From Psychrobacter alimentarius (lineage in GTDB: Bacteria; Pseudomonadota; Gammaproteobacteria; Pseudomonadales; Moraxellaceae), in the NCBI RefSeq assembly GCF_001606025.1, contig NZ_CP014945.1, positions 2,232,001 through 2,296,000 of the forward strand: DNA of 64,000 nucleotides, given 5' to 3'. Under the pieces are notes generated by a model. That model was not told the DNA's origin and did no database searches. It worked only from the letters and a program-made list of their open reading frames with translations. This document shows positions 46,312 through 55,035 of the stretch, piece after piece. Every line of letters begins with the position of its first letter. Position 1 is the first letter of the stretch. A program made the translations under genes and the position numbers.

Positions 46312-47232
46312 ATGCAACAAATTCTTGATGATATTGCCGCACAGATGGCGCTTGAGACTGATCGTGGAAAAGTAGCAGATTATATTCCGCAACTGGCCCA
46401 CATAGACCCAAATCAATTTGGTATTGCAGTAGCGACACCTGACGGACAAATGTATACAGCAGGTGATGCAAGCACTCTGTTTTCGATCCAAAGTATCTCT
46501 AAAATATTCACCCTAACCATTGGTCTTGGCAAGTTGGGCGATGGACTTTGGACACACGTTGGTCGTGAACCATCAGGTGATCCCTTTAATTCAATCGTCA
46601 TGCTGGAACATGAAACTGGTCGACCGCGCAATCCATTTATTAATGCCGGTGCGATTGCGGTGGTGGATGCGATCATGATGGGTCACGAACCTAGAGAAGT
46701 ATTGGGTGAGATTCTGCAGTTTGTGCACTTTATTACGGACGATGAGTCCATCCGTTTTGACCACAAAGTCGCAGCGTCCGAGATGGAGCATAAAGACCGT
46801 AACGCATCACTTGCCCACTTTATGAAATCCTTTGGTCGTCTCAAGCACGATGTGGATAAGGTGTTGGGTACTTACTTTCATCAATGTTCGATTGCGATGA
46901 ATTGCCAGCAATTAGCCAGCGCCGGTCTCTATTTAGTCTCTAACGGGGTTGATAAGCACTCAGGGGTACGCGTGATCAACGAGCACCGGGCAAGAAGGAT
47001 TAACTCGCTAATGATGCTGTGCGGGCATTATGATGGCTCTGGTGAATTTGCCTATCGCGTCGGTTTACCCGGTAAAAGTGGCGTTGGTGGCGGTATTTTG
47101 ACCATAGCCCCCGGTAAAGGCTCTATCGCTGTCTGGTCGCCAGGGCTTGATCATATCGGAAACTCCAAGCTTGGATTAAAAGCATTAGAGCTGTTCGTAG
47201 AAAAAACGGGCTGGTCGGTTTTTTCCGATTAA
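46312..47232 (+). CDS. glsA: Glutaminase
   Basis: GlsA hydrolyses glutamine to glutamate and ammonia. The 306-aa product is a complete serine-dependent beta-lactamase-like glutaminase, with the S-x-x-K motif in [13 protein letters not shown] (about residues 61-73), [23 protein letters not shown], a Tyr in [13 protein letters not shown] and the late [13 protein letters not shown]. It sits between DUF475 and terE on the same strand, an unusual neighbour for Ter genes; it may be a chance insertion in the locus or contribute ammonia/glutamate. Confidence 0.94.
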   Translation: MQQILDDIAAQMALETDRGKVADYIPQLAHIDPNQFGIAVATPDGQMYTAGDASTLFSIQSISKIFTLTIGLGKLGDGLWTHVGREPSGDPFNSIVMLEHETGRPRNPFINAGAIAVVDAIMMGHEPREVLGEILQFVHFITDDESIRFDHKVAASEMEHKDRNASLAHFMKSFGRLKHDVDKVLGTYFHQCSIAMNCQQLASAGLYLVSNGVDKHSGVRVINEHRARRINSLMMLCGHYDGSGEFAYRVGLPGKSGVGGGILTIAPGKGSIAVWSPGLDHIGNSKLGLKALELFVEKTGWSVFSD

Positions 47233-47321
47233 ACATGCTTGGGCCAAGTATTTTCTGATCGTTTAACCTTAACTAATATAAAGAGAGTGTTAAAAAGTAT
47301 CAGAGATAACCAGCAATTATT

Positions 47322-47359
47322 TCTCTTAGTAAACATCAATTATGTCTCTTGGTAAACAT
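47322..47359 (+). promoter_or_regulatory. Direct repeat upstream of terE, candidate operator
   Basis: TCTCTTAGTAAACAT (47322-47336) and TCTCTTGGTAAACAT (47345-47359): 14 of 15 identical with starts 23 bp apart, about two helical turns, 183 bp before the terE ATG. The 309-bp glsA-terE gap holds no ORF. Confidence 0.5.
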
Positions 47360-47541
47360 ATAGTAAGCGCACAAAATACGCCTTGCTTAGTCAGCAAACG
47401 CTTAGTATAGTAAAGCGTAGTGATATGTAGAGCATGGCATACAGCTAGATGTATTTGCCACTTTTGCTCATAAACACATCATTTTTAGTTTACTTTTTCT
47501 ATCACTTAATCCACTTAATTATTAATCTAAAGGATCTTTGT

Positions 47542-48117
47542 ATGGCTATCAGTTTAACAAAAGGCGGCAACGTAAATTTATCAAAAGAAGCGCCAGGTTT
47601 AACCAATATCACAGTCGGTCTTGGATGGGATCCACGTGCCACTGACGGGCAAGAATTTGACTTAGATGCGATTGGTTTTTTGGTTAATGAAGCAGGCAAA
47701 GTACGTAACGACCAAGATTTCATTTTCTTTAATAACCTAAAATCAGATAATGGCGCTGTTGAGCATACTGGCGACAACCGTACTGGTGAAGGTGATGGTG
47801 ATGACGAAAAAATCAAAATCAACCTTGCTAGTATCCCATCTGATGTCAGCAAAGTTGCAATCTGTGCCATCATCTATGAAGGTCAAGGCCGTAACCAGAA
47901 CTTTGGTCAAGTTGGCGATGCCTATATCCGTGTCTTAAATGACAATGGCAATGCTGAAATTGCCCGTTACGACTTGTCAGAAGATGGTAGCACTGAAACT
48001 GCGATGATATTTGGTGAATTATATCGTCATAACGGCGATTGGAAGTTCCGTGCCGTTGGTCAGGGCTTTAGCGGTGGTCTTGGACCATTAGCGGCTTCTT
48101 ACGGTGTGAACGTGTAA
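47542..48117 (+). CDS. terE: TerD-family stress protein (TerE-like)
   Basis: A 191-aa single-domain TerD-family protein: [21 protein letters not shown], acidic loop [17 protein letters not shown], and C-terminus [20 protein letters not shown], which by eye is closer to TerE than TerD. It has Ile in place of the usual Ser after DLDA (DLDAIGF). AAAGGA lies 7 nt before the ATG at 47542; the 31-codon upstream extension is not supported. It probably binds calcium in the cytoplasm and works with the other Ter proteins. Confidence 0.9.
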   Translation: MAISLTKGGNVNLSKEAPGLTNITVGLGWDPRATDGQEFDLDAIGFLVNEAGKVRNDQDFIFFNNLKSDNGAVEHTGDNRTGEGDGDDEKIKINLASIPSDVSKVAICAIIYEGQGRNQNFGQVGDAYIRVLNDNGNAEIARYDLSEDGSTETAMIFGELYRHNGDWKFRAVGQGFSGGLGPLAASYGVNV

Positions 48118-48184
48118 CGTTTTACCAGCATCATTATTTGCTCATTTAATTGGTACAATCAAATTTTGATTGGATCAAACATAG

Positions 48185-48224
48185 GCCATCAAGTGTAATC
48201 GTTTATACATTTGATGGCTTTTTT
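48185..48224 (+). terminator. Rho-independent terminator after terE
   Basis: GCCATCAAGTGTA / TACATTTGATGGC with one mismatch, followed by TTTTTT, 67 bp after the stop. Confidence 0.82.
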
Positions 48225-48296
48225 AGAATATCGACATATAAAATCATGTGTCATAAGCATACATTTTCAAAGTATTAGAATAAGGACTTGCAAATC

Positions 48297-49049
48297 ATGG
48301 CCGCAACATTCAGCTTAATTGGAACCATTGAACCTTTTTTGCATTGCAATCTCAAAAAAGGCGACTCGATCTATTGTGAAGCCAATGCAATGGTAATGAT
48401 GGAATCAAATCTTGAGCTTAAAGGCAAGTTGCAAGGCGGGTTTATGCAATCATTGATGCGCCGGTTTGCAAACGATGAGTCCTTATTTCAGCAGCAGATC
48501 GAAGCGGTCAACGGCGAAGGGGATTGTTTACTTGCGCCAACGCTCGACGGCGACATGCAGATTATTGATGTCGGTGCGCAGCAGTATACCTTGAGTGATG
48601 GTGCTTTTGTTGCCGCACAGACAGGCGTTGATATCAGAGCTAATATTCAGCGTAACTTGGGTGGTGCAGTGTTTGGTGATACTGGTGGCTTTATGGTCAT
48701 GCAAACACAGGGTCAAGGCCAAGTGGTCGTATCGGGTTTTGGTTCGTTGTTTGAGATTGATGTGACACCAGATAAAGACGTCATTATCGACAATGGACAC
48801 GTGGTGTGTTGGGACTCAAACCTGGATTATAAGCTGTCTGTGTCCACTAGTAAGAAAAAAGGCATCATGAGCAATATTATCAATTCTGTCACCAGCGGCG
48901 AAGGCATGGTATTGAACTTCTCTGGTACGGGTAAAGTCATTATATGCTCGCGCAATCGCGACAGTTATCAAGGCTGGCTACAAAGCATCTTGGGCACAAG
49001 CTCGGGTGGACGCGGTGGTAATAGCGGGTTTTTAAACAATATTTTATAG
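48297..49049 (+). CDS. AIM24 / TIGR00266 family protein
   Basis: The 250-aa protein matches the TIGR00266/AIM24 beta-rich fold: AMVMMESNLELKGKLQGGFMQSLMRRF near the start, then GEGDCLLAPTLDGDMQIIDV, FGSLFEIDVTPDKDVIIDNGHVVCW and a Gly/Ser-rich end GGRGGNSGFL. The family is common in Ter and stress loci, with no established biochemical role. The ATG at 48297 is spaced correctly from AAGGA; a TTG nine bases earlier is not. It lies between terE and terZ. Confidence 0.87.
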   Translation: MAATFSLIGTIEPFLHCNLKKGDSIYCEANAMVMMESNLELKGKLQGGFMQSLMRRFANDESLFQQQIEAVNGEGDCLLAPTLDGDMQIIDVGAQQYTLSDGAFVAAQTGVDIRANIQRNLGGAVFGDTGGFMVMQTQGQGQVVVSGFGSLFEIDVTPDKDVIIDNGHVVCWDSNLDYKLSVSTSKKKGIMSNIINSVTSGEGMVLNFSGTGKVIICSRNRDSYQGWLQSILGTSSGGRGGNSGFLNNIL

Positions 49050-49147
49050 CGATGTATCCTATAGAACAATAACACTCTCTAAGACGAAACTGCTTAAAAA
49101 CAGATGTCATTTAACGATTCATTCATAATTATTATAAGGATTATCTC

Positions 49148-49756
49148 ATGGCGATTAGTTTACAAAAAGGTCAAAAAATCTCTCTCAGCAAAGAAGCTGG
49201 CGGCGACCTTACACAGGTAAAGTTGGGTTTGGGTTGGGATGTCGCCCAAGGCCCACAAGATAAAAAAAGTGGGTTTTTGGGAAAATTATTTGGTGGCGGC
49301 AGCGGTGGTGATTCTATTGACTTAGACGCCTCTTGCATCATGTTTGATGCGAACAAACAAGCCGTTGATGCGATTTGGTTCAGTCAGCTGACCTCAAAAG
49401 ACGGCAGTATCGTGCATACTGGCGATAATCGTACGGGTGACGGTGAAGGCGATGATGAAGTCATCAATGTTGACCTATCAAAAATCCCTGCCAATGTTGT
49501 GTCGCTTGTTTTTACTGTTAATAGCTTTACTGGTCAGACCTTTGAGACAGTATCGAATGCATTTTGCCGTATTGTCAATGCCAACAACAATGCCGAGGTT
49601 GCCCGTTATAATCTATCGGCGCAAGGCAGCCATACGGCAATGATAATGGCAAAAGTGTATCGTCATAACAATGAGTGGAAAATGCATGCAATTGGTGAGA
49701 CCGCTTCTGGTCGCACCTTCCATGACCTCATGCCTGCCATCACACCGCACGCTTAA
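49148..49756 (+). CDS. terZ: TerD-family stress protein (TerZ-like)
   Basis: The 202-aa protein is a TerD domain with a TerZ-type insertion: KLGLGWDVAQGPQDKKSGFL, GKLFGGGSGGDSIDLDASC, then the calcium loop GDNRTGDGEGDDEVINVDL. The C-terminus (WKMHAIGETASGRTFHDLMP) is also TerZ-like. A TATAAGGATTATCTC stretch carries the Shine-Dalgarno. It ends the plus-strand Ter run and converges on terA across a shared terminator. Confidence 0.9.
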   Translation: MAISLQKGQKISLSKEAGGDLTQVKLGLGWDVAQGPQDKKSGFLGKLFGGGSGGDSIDLDASCIMFDANKQAVDAIWFSQLTSKDGSIVHTGDNRTGDGEGDDEVINVDLSKIPANVVSLVFTVNSFTGQTFETVSNAFCRIVNANNNAEVARYNLSAQGSHTAMIMAKVYRHNNEWKMHAIGETASGRTFHDLMPAITPHA

Positions 49757-49793
49757 CTGTTTATCCTGAACAAATCTTATAATGCTAAAAGTC

Positions 49794-49831
49794 ATCAGCC
49801 CCTCTATTTGTAATAAAGGGGCTGATTTTTT
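49794..49831. terminator. Bidirectional rho-independent terminator
   Basis: ATCAGCCCCT / AGGGGCTGAT with a 13-nt loop and T-tract, between the convergent terZ and terA. Confidence 0.88.
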
Positions 49832-49849
49832 ATGTTTTACTATGCTGTT

Positions 49850-51148
49850 TTATTTACTGCCACGCTTCCAGCTAAATCCCCAATTAAAGGCTTTATCCAT
49901 TTCTTGATGGCCTTTAAAGTACTGATTGATACGTTCAACATTGATACTGCCTTGCTGATTGACCAAACGTGCAATGGCACACATCGGCAGATTACCAGCA
50001 CCTTCTGTTAAACGTGTTTCGATCGGCGACTGTTCAGGTACATGTATGGTTACTACCCCATCGGTTTTTTCCCAGTTGGGTGCGCCTTCGTAAATAAAGG
50101 CAAAGATAAATACTTCTTCAATTTGCGACCATTGCTGGCCATTAATATCAAGCCACTCTCCACCACTGATTTGACCTGTTCTATCATCGGCACGCAAACA
50201 AACGTAAGGCGCTGATTGCAAACTACCAAAGCGATTGCCTAACGCTTGAATCAGTGTTTTCTCACCGCTCTTTAGGTGAATCATTGCACCAACATCAAGA
50301 TCGATACCGCCGGCCTTATGCTGTTTGAAAAGATCGCCCAACAACCCTTTTTTGGGTGCTTGTTTATCAGTGTTTGGACGTTGGTTCCAGTTTAGATTGA
50401 CAGAAATTTTGCCAAAGTCATCGCGTTTTTTAAGATTGATGCTGGATTGGTTTTTGGTTAGTGTGATCTTGCTTAGATTGATTGAAGGATTGGATGGAAT
50501 CGGTGGTGGTGTGCTTGTTTGAGAAGCACTACTTGCTTTTTGTGTATTAATTGGACGTTGTGTATTGATAGGTTGTGACTGGTTCTGGTTTTGAGACTGG
50601 TTCTGGTTTTGAGAATGATTCTGGGATTGGGCTGGTGCTTCATCCGCAATCTCAACGCCAAAATGCTCAGACAAAGGCTTTAGACCACCTTCAAACCCTT
50701 GAGCAATAAAACGAAACTTCCAACTGCCCTGCCTACGATAACATTCAGCCAAAATAATGGCTTTTTCGTTACGCCCAGCCGCGCTTAATTGGCAAGTCAT
50801 TAGCACTTGACTGCCTTGCAACACTTGAATGTCTACGTCCCCGACTTGGGACAAGGTTTGCTCACTAGAGAATGCAAGGGCTATTTTTTCGATGCTTGCA
50901 GGTTGAGCAGGCAAATTAATATCAAAAAATCCATCACTGTCATGACCGCGAAAGCTAACACTGCCATCATCGCTACGCTTCTGTCCATAAAATATCATGT
51001 CGCCATCACCGCGCACTTTACCACTACTCGTGAGGCGATACGCAGCACAATCAATCGCATTTTGGCTTAATATACGAATACTAATGTTTTCAGTTGGCAG
51101 AGGCGCATTGGCACCTGCAACCAGTGTTTGAGAGTGAATTTGGCTCAT
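49850..51148 (-). CDS. terA: TerA-like protein with two TerD-type domains
   Basis: The 432-aa protein joins an N-terminal TerD-like domain (about residues 1-170: DCAAYRLTSSGKVRGDGDMI, FRFIAQGFEGGLKPLSEHFG) to a C-terminal TerA-type domain (about 235-432: INLKKRDDFGKISVNLNWNQ, GGIDLDVGAMIHLKSGEK). The linker is a Gln/Asn/Ser repeat encoded by 18-bp units. The N-terminal domain lacks the acidic [11 protein letters not shown] calcium loop, reading GHDSDGFFDINL instead. The ATG at 51148 has AAGGA upstream; a longer frame adds ten codons. It is divergent from the biosynthetic operon. Confidence 0.88.
   Translation of the reverse strand: MSQIHSQTLVAGANAPLPTENISIRILSQNAIDCAAYRLTSSGKVRGDGDMIFYGQKRSDDGSVSFRGHDSDGFFDINLPAQPASIEKIALAFSSEQTLSQVGDVDIQVLQGSQVLMTCQLSAAGRNEKAIILAECYRRQGSWKFRFIAQGFEGGLKPLSEHFGVEIADEAPAQSQNHSQNQNQSQNQNQSQPINTQRPINTQKASSASQTSTPPPIPSNPSINLSKITLTKNQSSINLKKRDDFGKISVNLNWNQRPNTDKQAPKKGLLGDLFKQHKAGGIDLDVGAMIHLKSGEKTLIQALGNRFGSLQSAPYVCLRADDRTGQISGGEWLDINGQQWSQIEEVFIFAFIYEGAPNWEKTDGVVTIHVPEQSPIETRLTEGAGNLPMCAIARLVNQQGSINVERINQYFKGHQEMDKAFNWGFSWKRGSK
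50577..50630 (-). repeat. terA: Tandem 18-bp repeat in the terA linker
   Basis: Two exact plus-strand copies of GACTGGTTCTGGTTTTGA (50577-50594, 50595-50612) and a degenerate third (50613-50630) encode the QNQSQNQNQ linker. Copy number could vary without breaking the frame. Confidence 0.85.
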
Positions 51149-51257
51149 TATGTGTCCTTTAAATAATTTATTATGCATTGTGGTTATTATGCCAGCTATC
51201 CGACTTTAGTAGTATGGATATATCCTTGTTTTGATCAGTAACCCCATTTCATAACAT

Positions 51258-51344
51258 ATTAAAAATACTCAAAAAATTGCTATTAAAAAATACTCGCTAC
51301 TATCGTGTCAGGAGTATTTATAACGCCTAGCATTTGTATATAAT
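51258..51344 (+). promoter_or_regulatory. Promoter/operator region with three AAATACTC motifs
   Basis: AAATACTC occurs at 51263-51270 and 51288-51295, and inverted as GAGTATTT at 51312-51319. A consensus -10 TATAAT follows at 51339-51344. All lie in the 364-bp divergent terA/ATP-grasp region, which has no ORF. The second and third copies form an inverted repeat across 16 bp just upstream of the likely promoter. Confidence 0.5.
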
Positions 51345-51512
51345 ATACGCTGCTATCGGCAATATGGCACCTATCCCATTTCAGGCTCATTAGACAAAGT
51401 GACTTAAATAACGTTACCAAACCCTGATTGGTCTGACTTACATTGCTGGTAGTGTTGCGATGACGACACTGAGTTATCCAATGACAGTTAACACTTATGA
51501 CAAGAGAGAATT

Positions 51513-52655
51513 ATGGATAACCCTATTCACGATAGCCACCATATCCCATCAACAGCTGCTTGGTTAGCTGAAGGTCAATCTAGCCAGCGCGATATGTTAG
51601 ACAGCCTACAAGCATTGAAAGATCAGTCTACTACGCCATTTTCTATCATTGCCTCACACCGTCACAACAGACCTGAGATTTTTGAATTTGCTGATAAAGT
51701 GTATTATGAGCCGTTTGACACCACTGCCAATACTGACAAAAAATCTGATGCCGAACCAGTCATACCGCGTTGGAAATTTGTCTTAGAACATGCGCGTCAA
51801 AACCATACCAAAGTATTGCTTACTGGACGCAATAATATCGCATATGAAGAACACCGTGAAGAATTTGACGCAGCGGGTATCCGTCTATTGACGGGCGCGA
51901 CCAGCGTCGATGCCTTAAAAACAATCGATGATAAGTTCGCCTTTATGCAACAGTGTCATCAGCATGATATTCCTGTCGCACACGCTTGGCGCTTTGACAA
52001 TATTGCAGAGCTTAAAGACCTACTTGCCGAACATGATCATCAGCCACTATGCATCAAACCCGTCACTGGAATCTTTGCACAAGGATTTTGGCAGTTAGAT
52101 TCAGGACAAGAGACAGGCAAGCAATATGATAGCTTTGAGCACTTGTATTTTACTGAAGAAAAAAGGATCAGCACGGCTCAGTTTATCAATGCTTACACAC
52201 ACAGTCTAATGTTAGAAGAGCGTCCTATTCCTATGTTACTGATGCCGTATCTGCCAGGACAAGAGTACTCAATCGATGTAGTGTGCGAATATGGCGAAGT
52301 CTTGGCTGCGGTCACGCGTTATAAAACAGGAAAAATTCAGCACATCGGTTACGAACAATCGGTCATGGATGTTGTCATTCCATTGATCCAGGCTTTCGGC
52401 TGTGACGGTATTGTCAGTGTGCAAACCAAAGCTGATGAGAATGGTCAGCATCGTGTGCTTGAAATCAATAGCCGCCCGTCTGGTGGTATTGGTTATACCA
52501 CACATAGCGGTGTAGATTTGACAAAAATTGGTTTTGCCTATTGGTTAGGTTTGACCGAAAAGCCAAAGCTTGCAGATATAGCACAACAAATAATACCCTG
52601 CCAAGTGCGCGCGGTCATGACAGGTGTAAAAATTGAAGAAAGCACTACTGAGTAA
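51513..52655 (+). CDS. ATP-grasp ligase of the Ter biosynthetic operon
   Basis: The 380-aa protein has a pre-ATP-grasp fold (FSIIASHRHNRPEIFEFADK), then the ATP-grasp domain: KTIDDKFAFMQQCHQHDIPV, PLCIKPVTGIFAQGFWQLD (Lys), MPYLPGQEYSIDVVCEYGE and the metal-binding C-terminal VLEINSRPSGGIGYT (E-x-N). These enzymes join a carboxylate to an amine or thiol using ATP. AGAGAG precedes the ATG. It is first of five genes which comparative genomics assigns to making a nucleoside-like metabolite in Ter systems; the substrate is unknown. Confidence 0.88.
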   Translation: MDNPIHDSHHIPSTAAWLAEGQSSQRDMLDSLQALKDQSTTPFSIIASHRHNRPEIFEFADKVYYEPFDTTANTDKKSDAEPVIPRWKFVLEHARQNHTKVLLTGRNNIAYEEHREEFDAAGIRLLTGATSVDALKTIDDKFAFMQQCHQHDIPVAHAWRFDNIAELKDLLAEHDHQPLCIKPVTGIFAQGFWQLDSGQETGKQYDSFEHLYFTEEKRISTAQFINAYTHSLMLEERPIPMLLMPYLPGQEYSIDVVCEYGEVLAAVTRYKTGKIQHIGYEQSVMDVVIPLIQAFGCDGIVSVQTKADENGQHRVLEINSRPSGGIGYTTHSGVDLTKIGFAYWLGLTEKPKLADIAQQIIPCQVRAVMTGVKIEESTTE

Positions 52656-52738
52656 ATAACTGGCTACGCTACAACTGGCAAAGCGTCAAAGTTAAAAAGC
52701 TTGTCGCTGTATAAAATTAAAAGTATCAAGGAACATGA

Positions 52739-54055
52739 ATGTCAAATAAGCAACACAGTACGACTATTACTTTGCCGCGAGGCACGCTTGACTTAACTTA
52801 TCAGATCAATTCTGCAACAAGTAGCCACAGCTCAAATAAGCAAGGTTCGGACAATTTTGATCATTACCAGTTAGAAGATTTGCTTGGTTTTGCCCAGCGC
52901 ATCAATCCAAAACGGGCATTTTTGTTTGTCTCAAAAGTATTGGGTCGTCATATTCCAGTTGCTCCCAGCACCATGCGTTATGCTTTTACCGAGCTTGCAA
53001 ATCTAGTTCCTAGCCAGCTGCCTGAACCTATATTGGTCATTGGCATGGCAGAAACAGCCGTTGGTTTGTCAGCTGGCGTGCATCAAGCGCTACAAACGCG
53101 TTATCCAAATGCTTTACTGTTAAATTCTACCCGTCATGCGCAGCACACTGCTGACAGTACTGAGTCACTGCTAACGACATTTAGTGAAGACCACAGCCAT
53201 GCCAGCCAACACTTGATCTATCAAAGTGCTGATAAAGTCACTCAAGATCAGTTGCTCACCAGCAAAACCCTTATCATGGTTGATGATGAAGCTTCAACAG
53301 GTAATACGTGTGTCAATGTCGTCACGGCTTTACGTAATGCAGGACTCACGCAGTTAGAACAAGTACATCTCACCACCTTGGTTGATTGGTCATTGGATCA
53401 GAACAAAACAGACGAGACAGGCGATAGCGCGATACCTGAGCAAATGGCGGCACGCTTGGCAGGTGTTGATTTTCATCGTCATCATTTGCTCTCTGGGGCT
53501 TGGCAGTGGACAGATGCACCTAATCCTGAGCCAATTATTATGCCATCAGTCGATACAACTGAGGCTGGCAGTCAAGCATTAGGTCATACGGGTGGTTGGG
53601 GCCGTTTTCCAACGATAGACAGCACGGACGGCTTTGATAACTATCTGTCGAGATTTCAGACTTCTTTTACCAAATTCAGCGGTCAAGACAATTTTGCAGT
53701 TGCTCAATTGCCCAAAAAAATCTTGGTGCTGGGAAGTAATGAATTTGTTTGGTTGCCTTTTTTATTGGCAGAATGGCTTGAAATGCACACTCAAAGGCAA
53801 GAGGCTAACACCGAGTCTACGGTTAACTTTAGTGCGTTGACACGCTCACCGATCGCGCTTGGCGGTGCCATTACCACTATGTTGAGCTTTAGCGATAATT
53901 ATGGGCTTGGCATGACCAACTTTGTCTATAACGTTGAGCCAAATGATTGGGACTTGATTGTCTTATGCGTTGAGACCTCAGTAGATAGCGTTGATGACAT
54001 GTGGAAAGGCTTAGATAACGTGCTTGTGGTAGGTGCCGATAGTGGGCATGACTGA
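52739..54055 (+). CDS. Phosphoribosyltransferase (PRTase-TRSP type) of the Ter operon
   Basis: The 438-aa protein has a PRTase domain (about residues 30-225) with a PRPP loop LIMVDDEASTGNTCVNVVTA, and an upstream dinucleotide-type segment ILVIGMAETAVGLSAGVHQA. The C-terminal half (about 280-435) matches the TRSP domain that accompanies these enzymes: GGWGRFPTIDSTDGFDNYL, KILVLGSNEFVWLPFLLAEW, RSPIALGGAI. AAGGA lies 7 nt before the ATG. It should attach a ribose phosphate to a base-like acceptor, unknown here. Confidence 0.87.
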   Translation: MSNKQHSTTITLPRGTLDLTYQINSATSSHSSNKQGSDNFDHYQLEDLLGFAQRINPKRAFLFVSKVLGRHIPVAPSTMRYAFTELANLVPSQLPEPILVIGMAETAVGLSAGVHQALQTRYPNALLLNSTRHAQHTADSTESLLTTFSEDHSHASQHLIYQSADKVTQDQLLTSKTLIMVDDEASTGNTCVNVVTALRNAGLTQLEQVHLTTLVDWSLDQNKTDETGDSAIPEQMAARLAGVDFHRHHLLSGAWQWTDAPNPEPIIMPSVDTTEAGSQALGHTGGWGRFPTIDSTDGFDNYLSRFQTSFTKFSGQDNFAVAQLPKKILVLGSNEFVWLPFLLAEWLEMHTQRQEANTESTVNFSALTRSPIALGGAITTMLSFSDNYGLGMTNFVYNVEPNDWDLIVLCVETSVDSVDDMWKGLDNVLVVGADSGHD

Positions 54056-54143
54056 GTTTTCAGCAACGCAGAACGCAAGATGTTATCGATAGTTTTTTAT
54101 ATCAAAGCAAATTATTTAAAAACAATCAAGGCACAAATAATCC

Positions 54144-54974
54144 ATGACTACCCCATTTTTTCAAGCCAATCCAAACATTACTAAGCCTTATGCTCTCATG
54201 GATTTGGACGATACTTTATTCCAAACTCAGCGTAAAATTGACGCATGGAATGTGCCTACTGCTGAACCTGAACATTTGGTGTGTGCGACAGTCAATAAAA
54301 AAGGCGAACCGCTAAGTTTCATGAGTCAGCGCCAAGCTGCGTTTGTGAATTGGCTGTTTGCGAGCACTGATTTAATCGTAGTAACGGCACGTGACCGCAG
54401 CGAAATCAAGCGTGTAAAACTTCCTTTTAACAGCTGGCAAGTATTGACCCATGGCGCAATTATCTTAACCTCTGATGGAGCACTATTTAACGATTGGCAG
54501 CAGCAGATGTATAAAGCACTTGCCCCCATACAAGACAAGCTGCACCAGCTTACTGAGTTGCTTGACCATCCTTCTAATACTCTTTTTGATAGCTTAGTAT
54601 TGACACCGCACACTGACAGCTTCAGTCATGATTCTAACAGCAATAATGATACGAATTTGACTGTCTATTTGGCTATTAAACATGCGCAAAAAGACCATCA
54701 AGTACTAGCAGAGTTGGCTCAGCAGCTGCCTGCGCTGATACCAGATTTTGACGCTCATTTTTATGTACATGTGAATGCGAACAATTTGGCGATATTGCCG
54801 CATGCGGTTCATAAGCATCATGCCGTAAAGTTTCTATTAGATAACCATTTAGACAAAAATCGTCCCAGCTTCGGCTTCGGTGACAGCCTAGCGGATTTGC
54901 CATTTCTACAATTGCTTGACTGGTACGGCATGCCCAATCATGGTCAGCTACATGAGCAACGCCTTACTCAGTAG
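54144..54974 (+). CDS. HAD-superfamily phosphatase of the Ter operon
   Basis: The 276-aa protein has HAD motif I LMDLDDTLFQTQRK (nucleophile Asp near residue 23), motif II VVTARDRSEI with Thr, a Cof-like cap and motif IV FGFGDSLADLPFL near the C-terminus. It is 88 bp after the PRTase gene and 61 bp before the next. The likely role is dephosphorylation of a phosphoribosyl intermediate. Confidence 0.87.
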   Translation: MTTPFFQANPNITKPYALMDLDDTLFQTQRKIDAWNVPTAEPEHLVCATVNKKGEPLSFMSQRQAAFVNWLFASTDLIVVTARDRSEIKRVKLPFNSWQVLTHGAIILTSDGALFNDWQQQMYKALAPIQDKLHQLTELLDHPSNTLFDSLVLTPHTDSFSHDSNSNNDTNLTVYLAIKHAQKDHQVLAELAQQLPALIPDFDAHFYVHVNANNLAILPHAVHKHHAVKFLLDNHLDKNRPSFGFGDSLADLPFLQLLDWYGMPNHGQLHEQRLTQ

Positions 54975-55035
54975 TTGTGTTTAATCATAACCGCGCAACC
55001 TCATTGTCATCACCACGAGTGTAAATATTCTTCTT

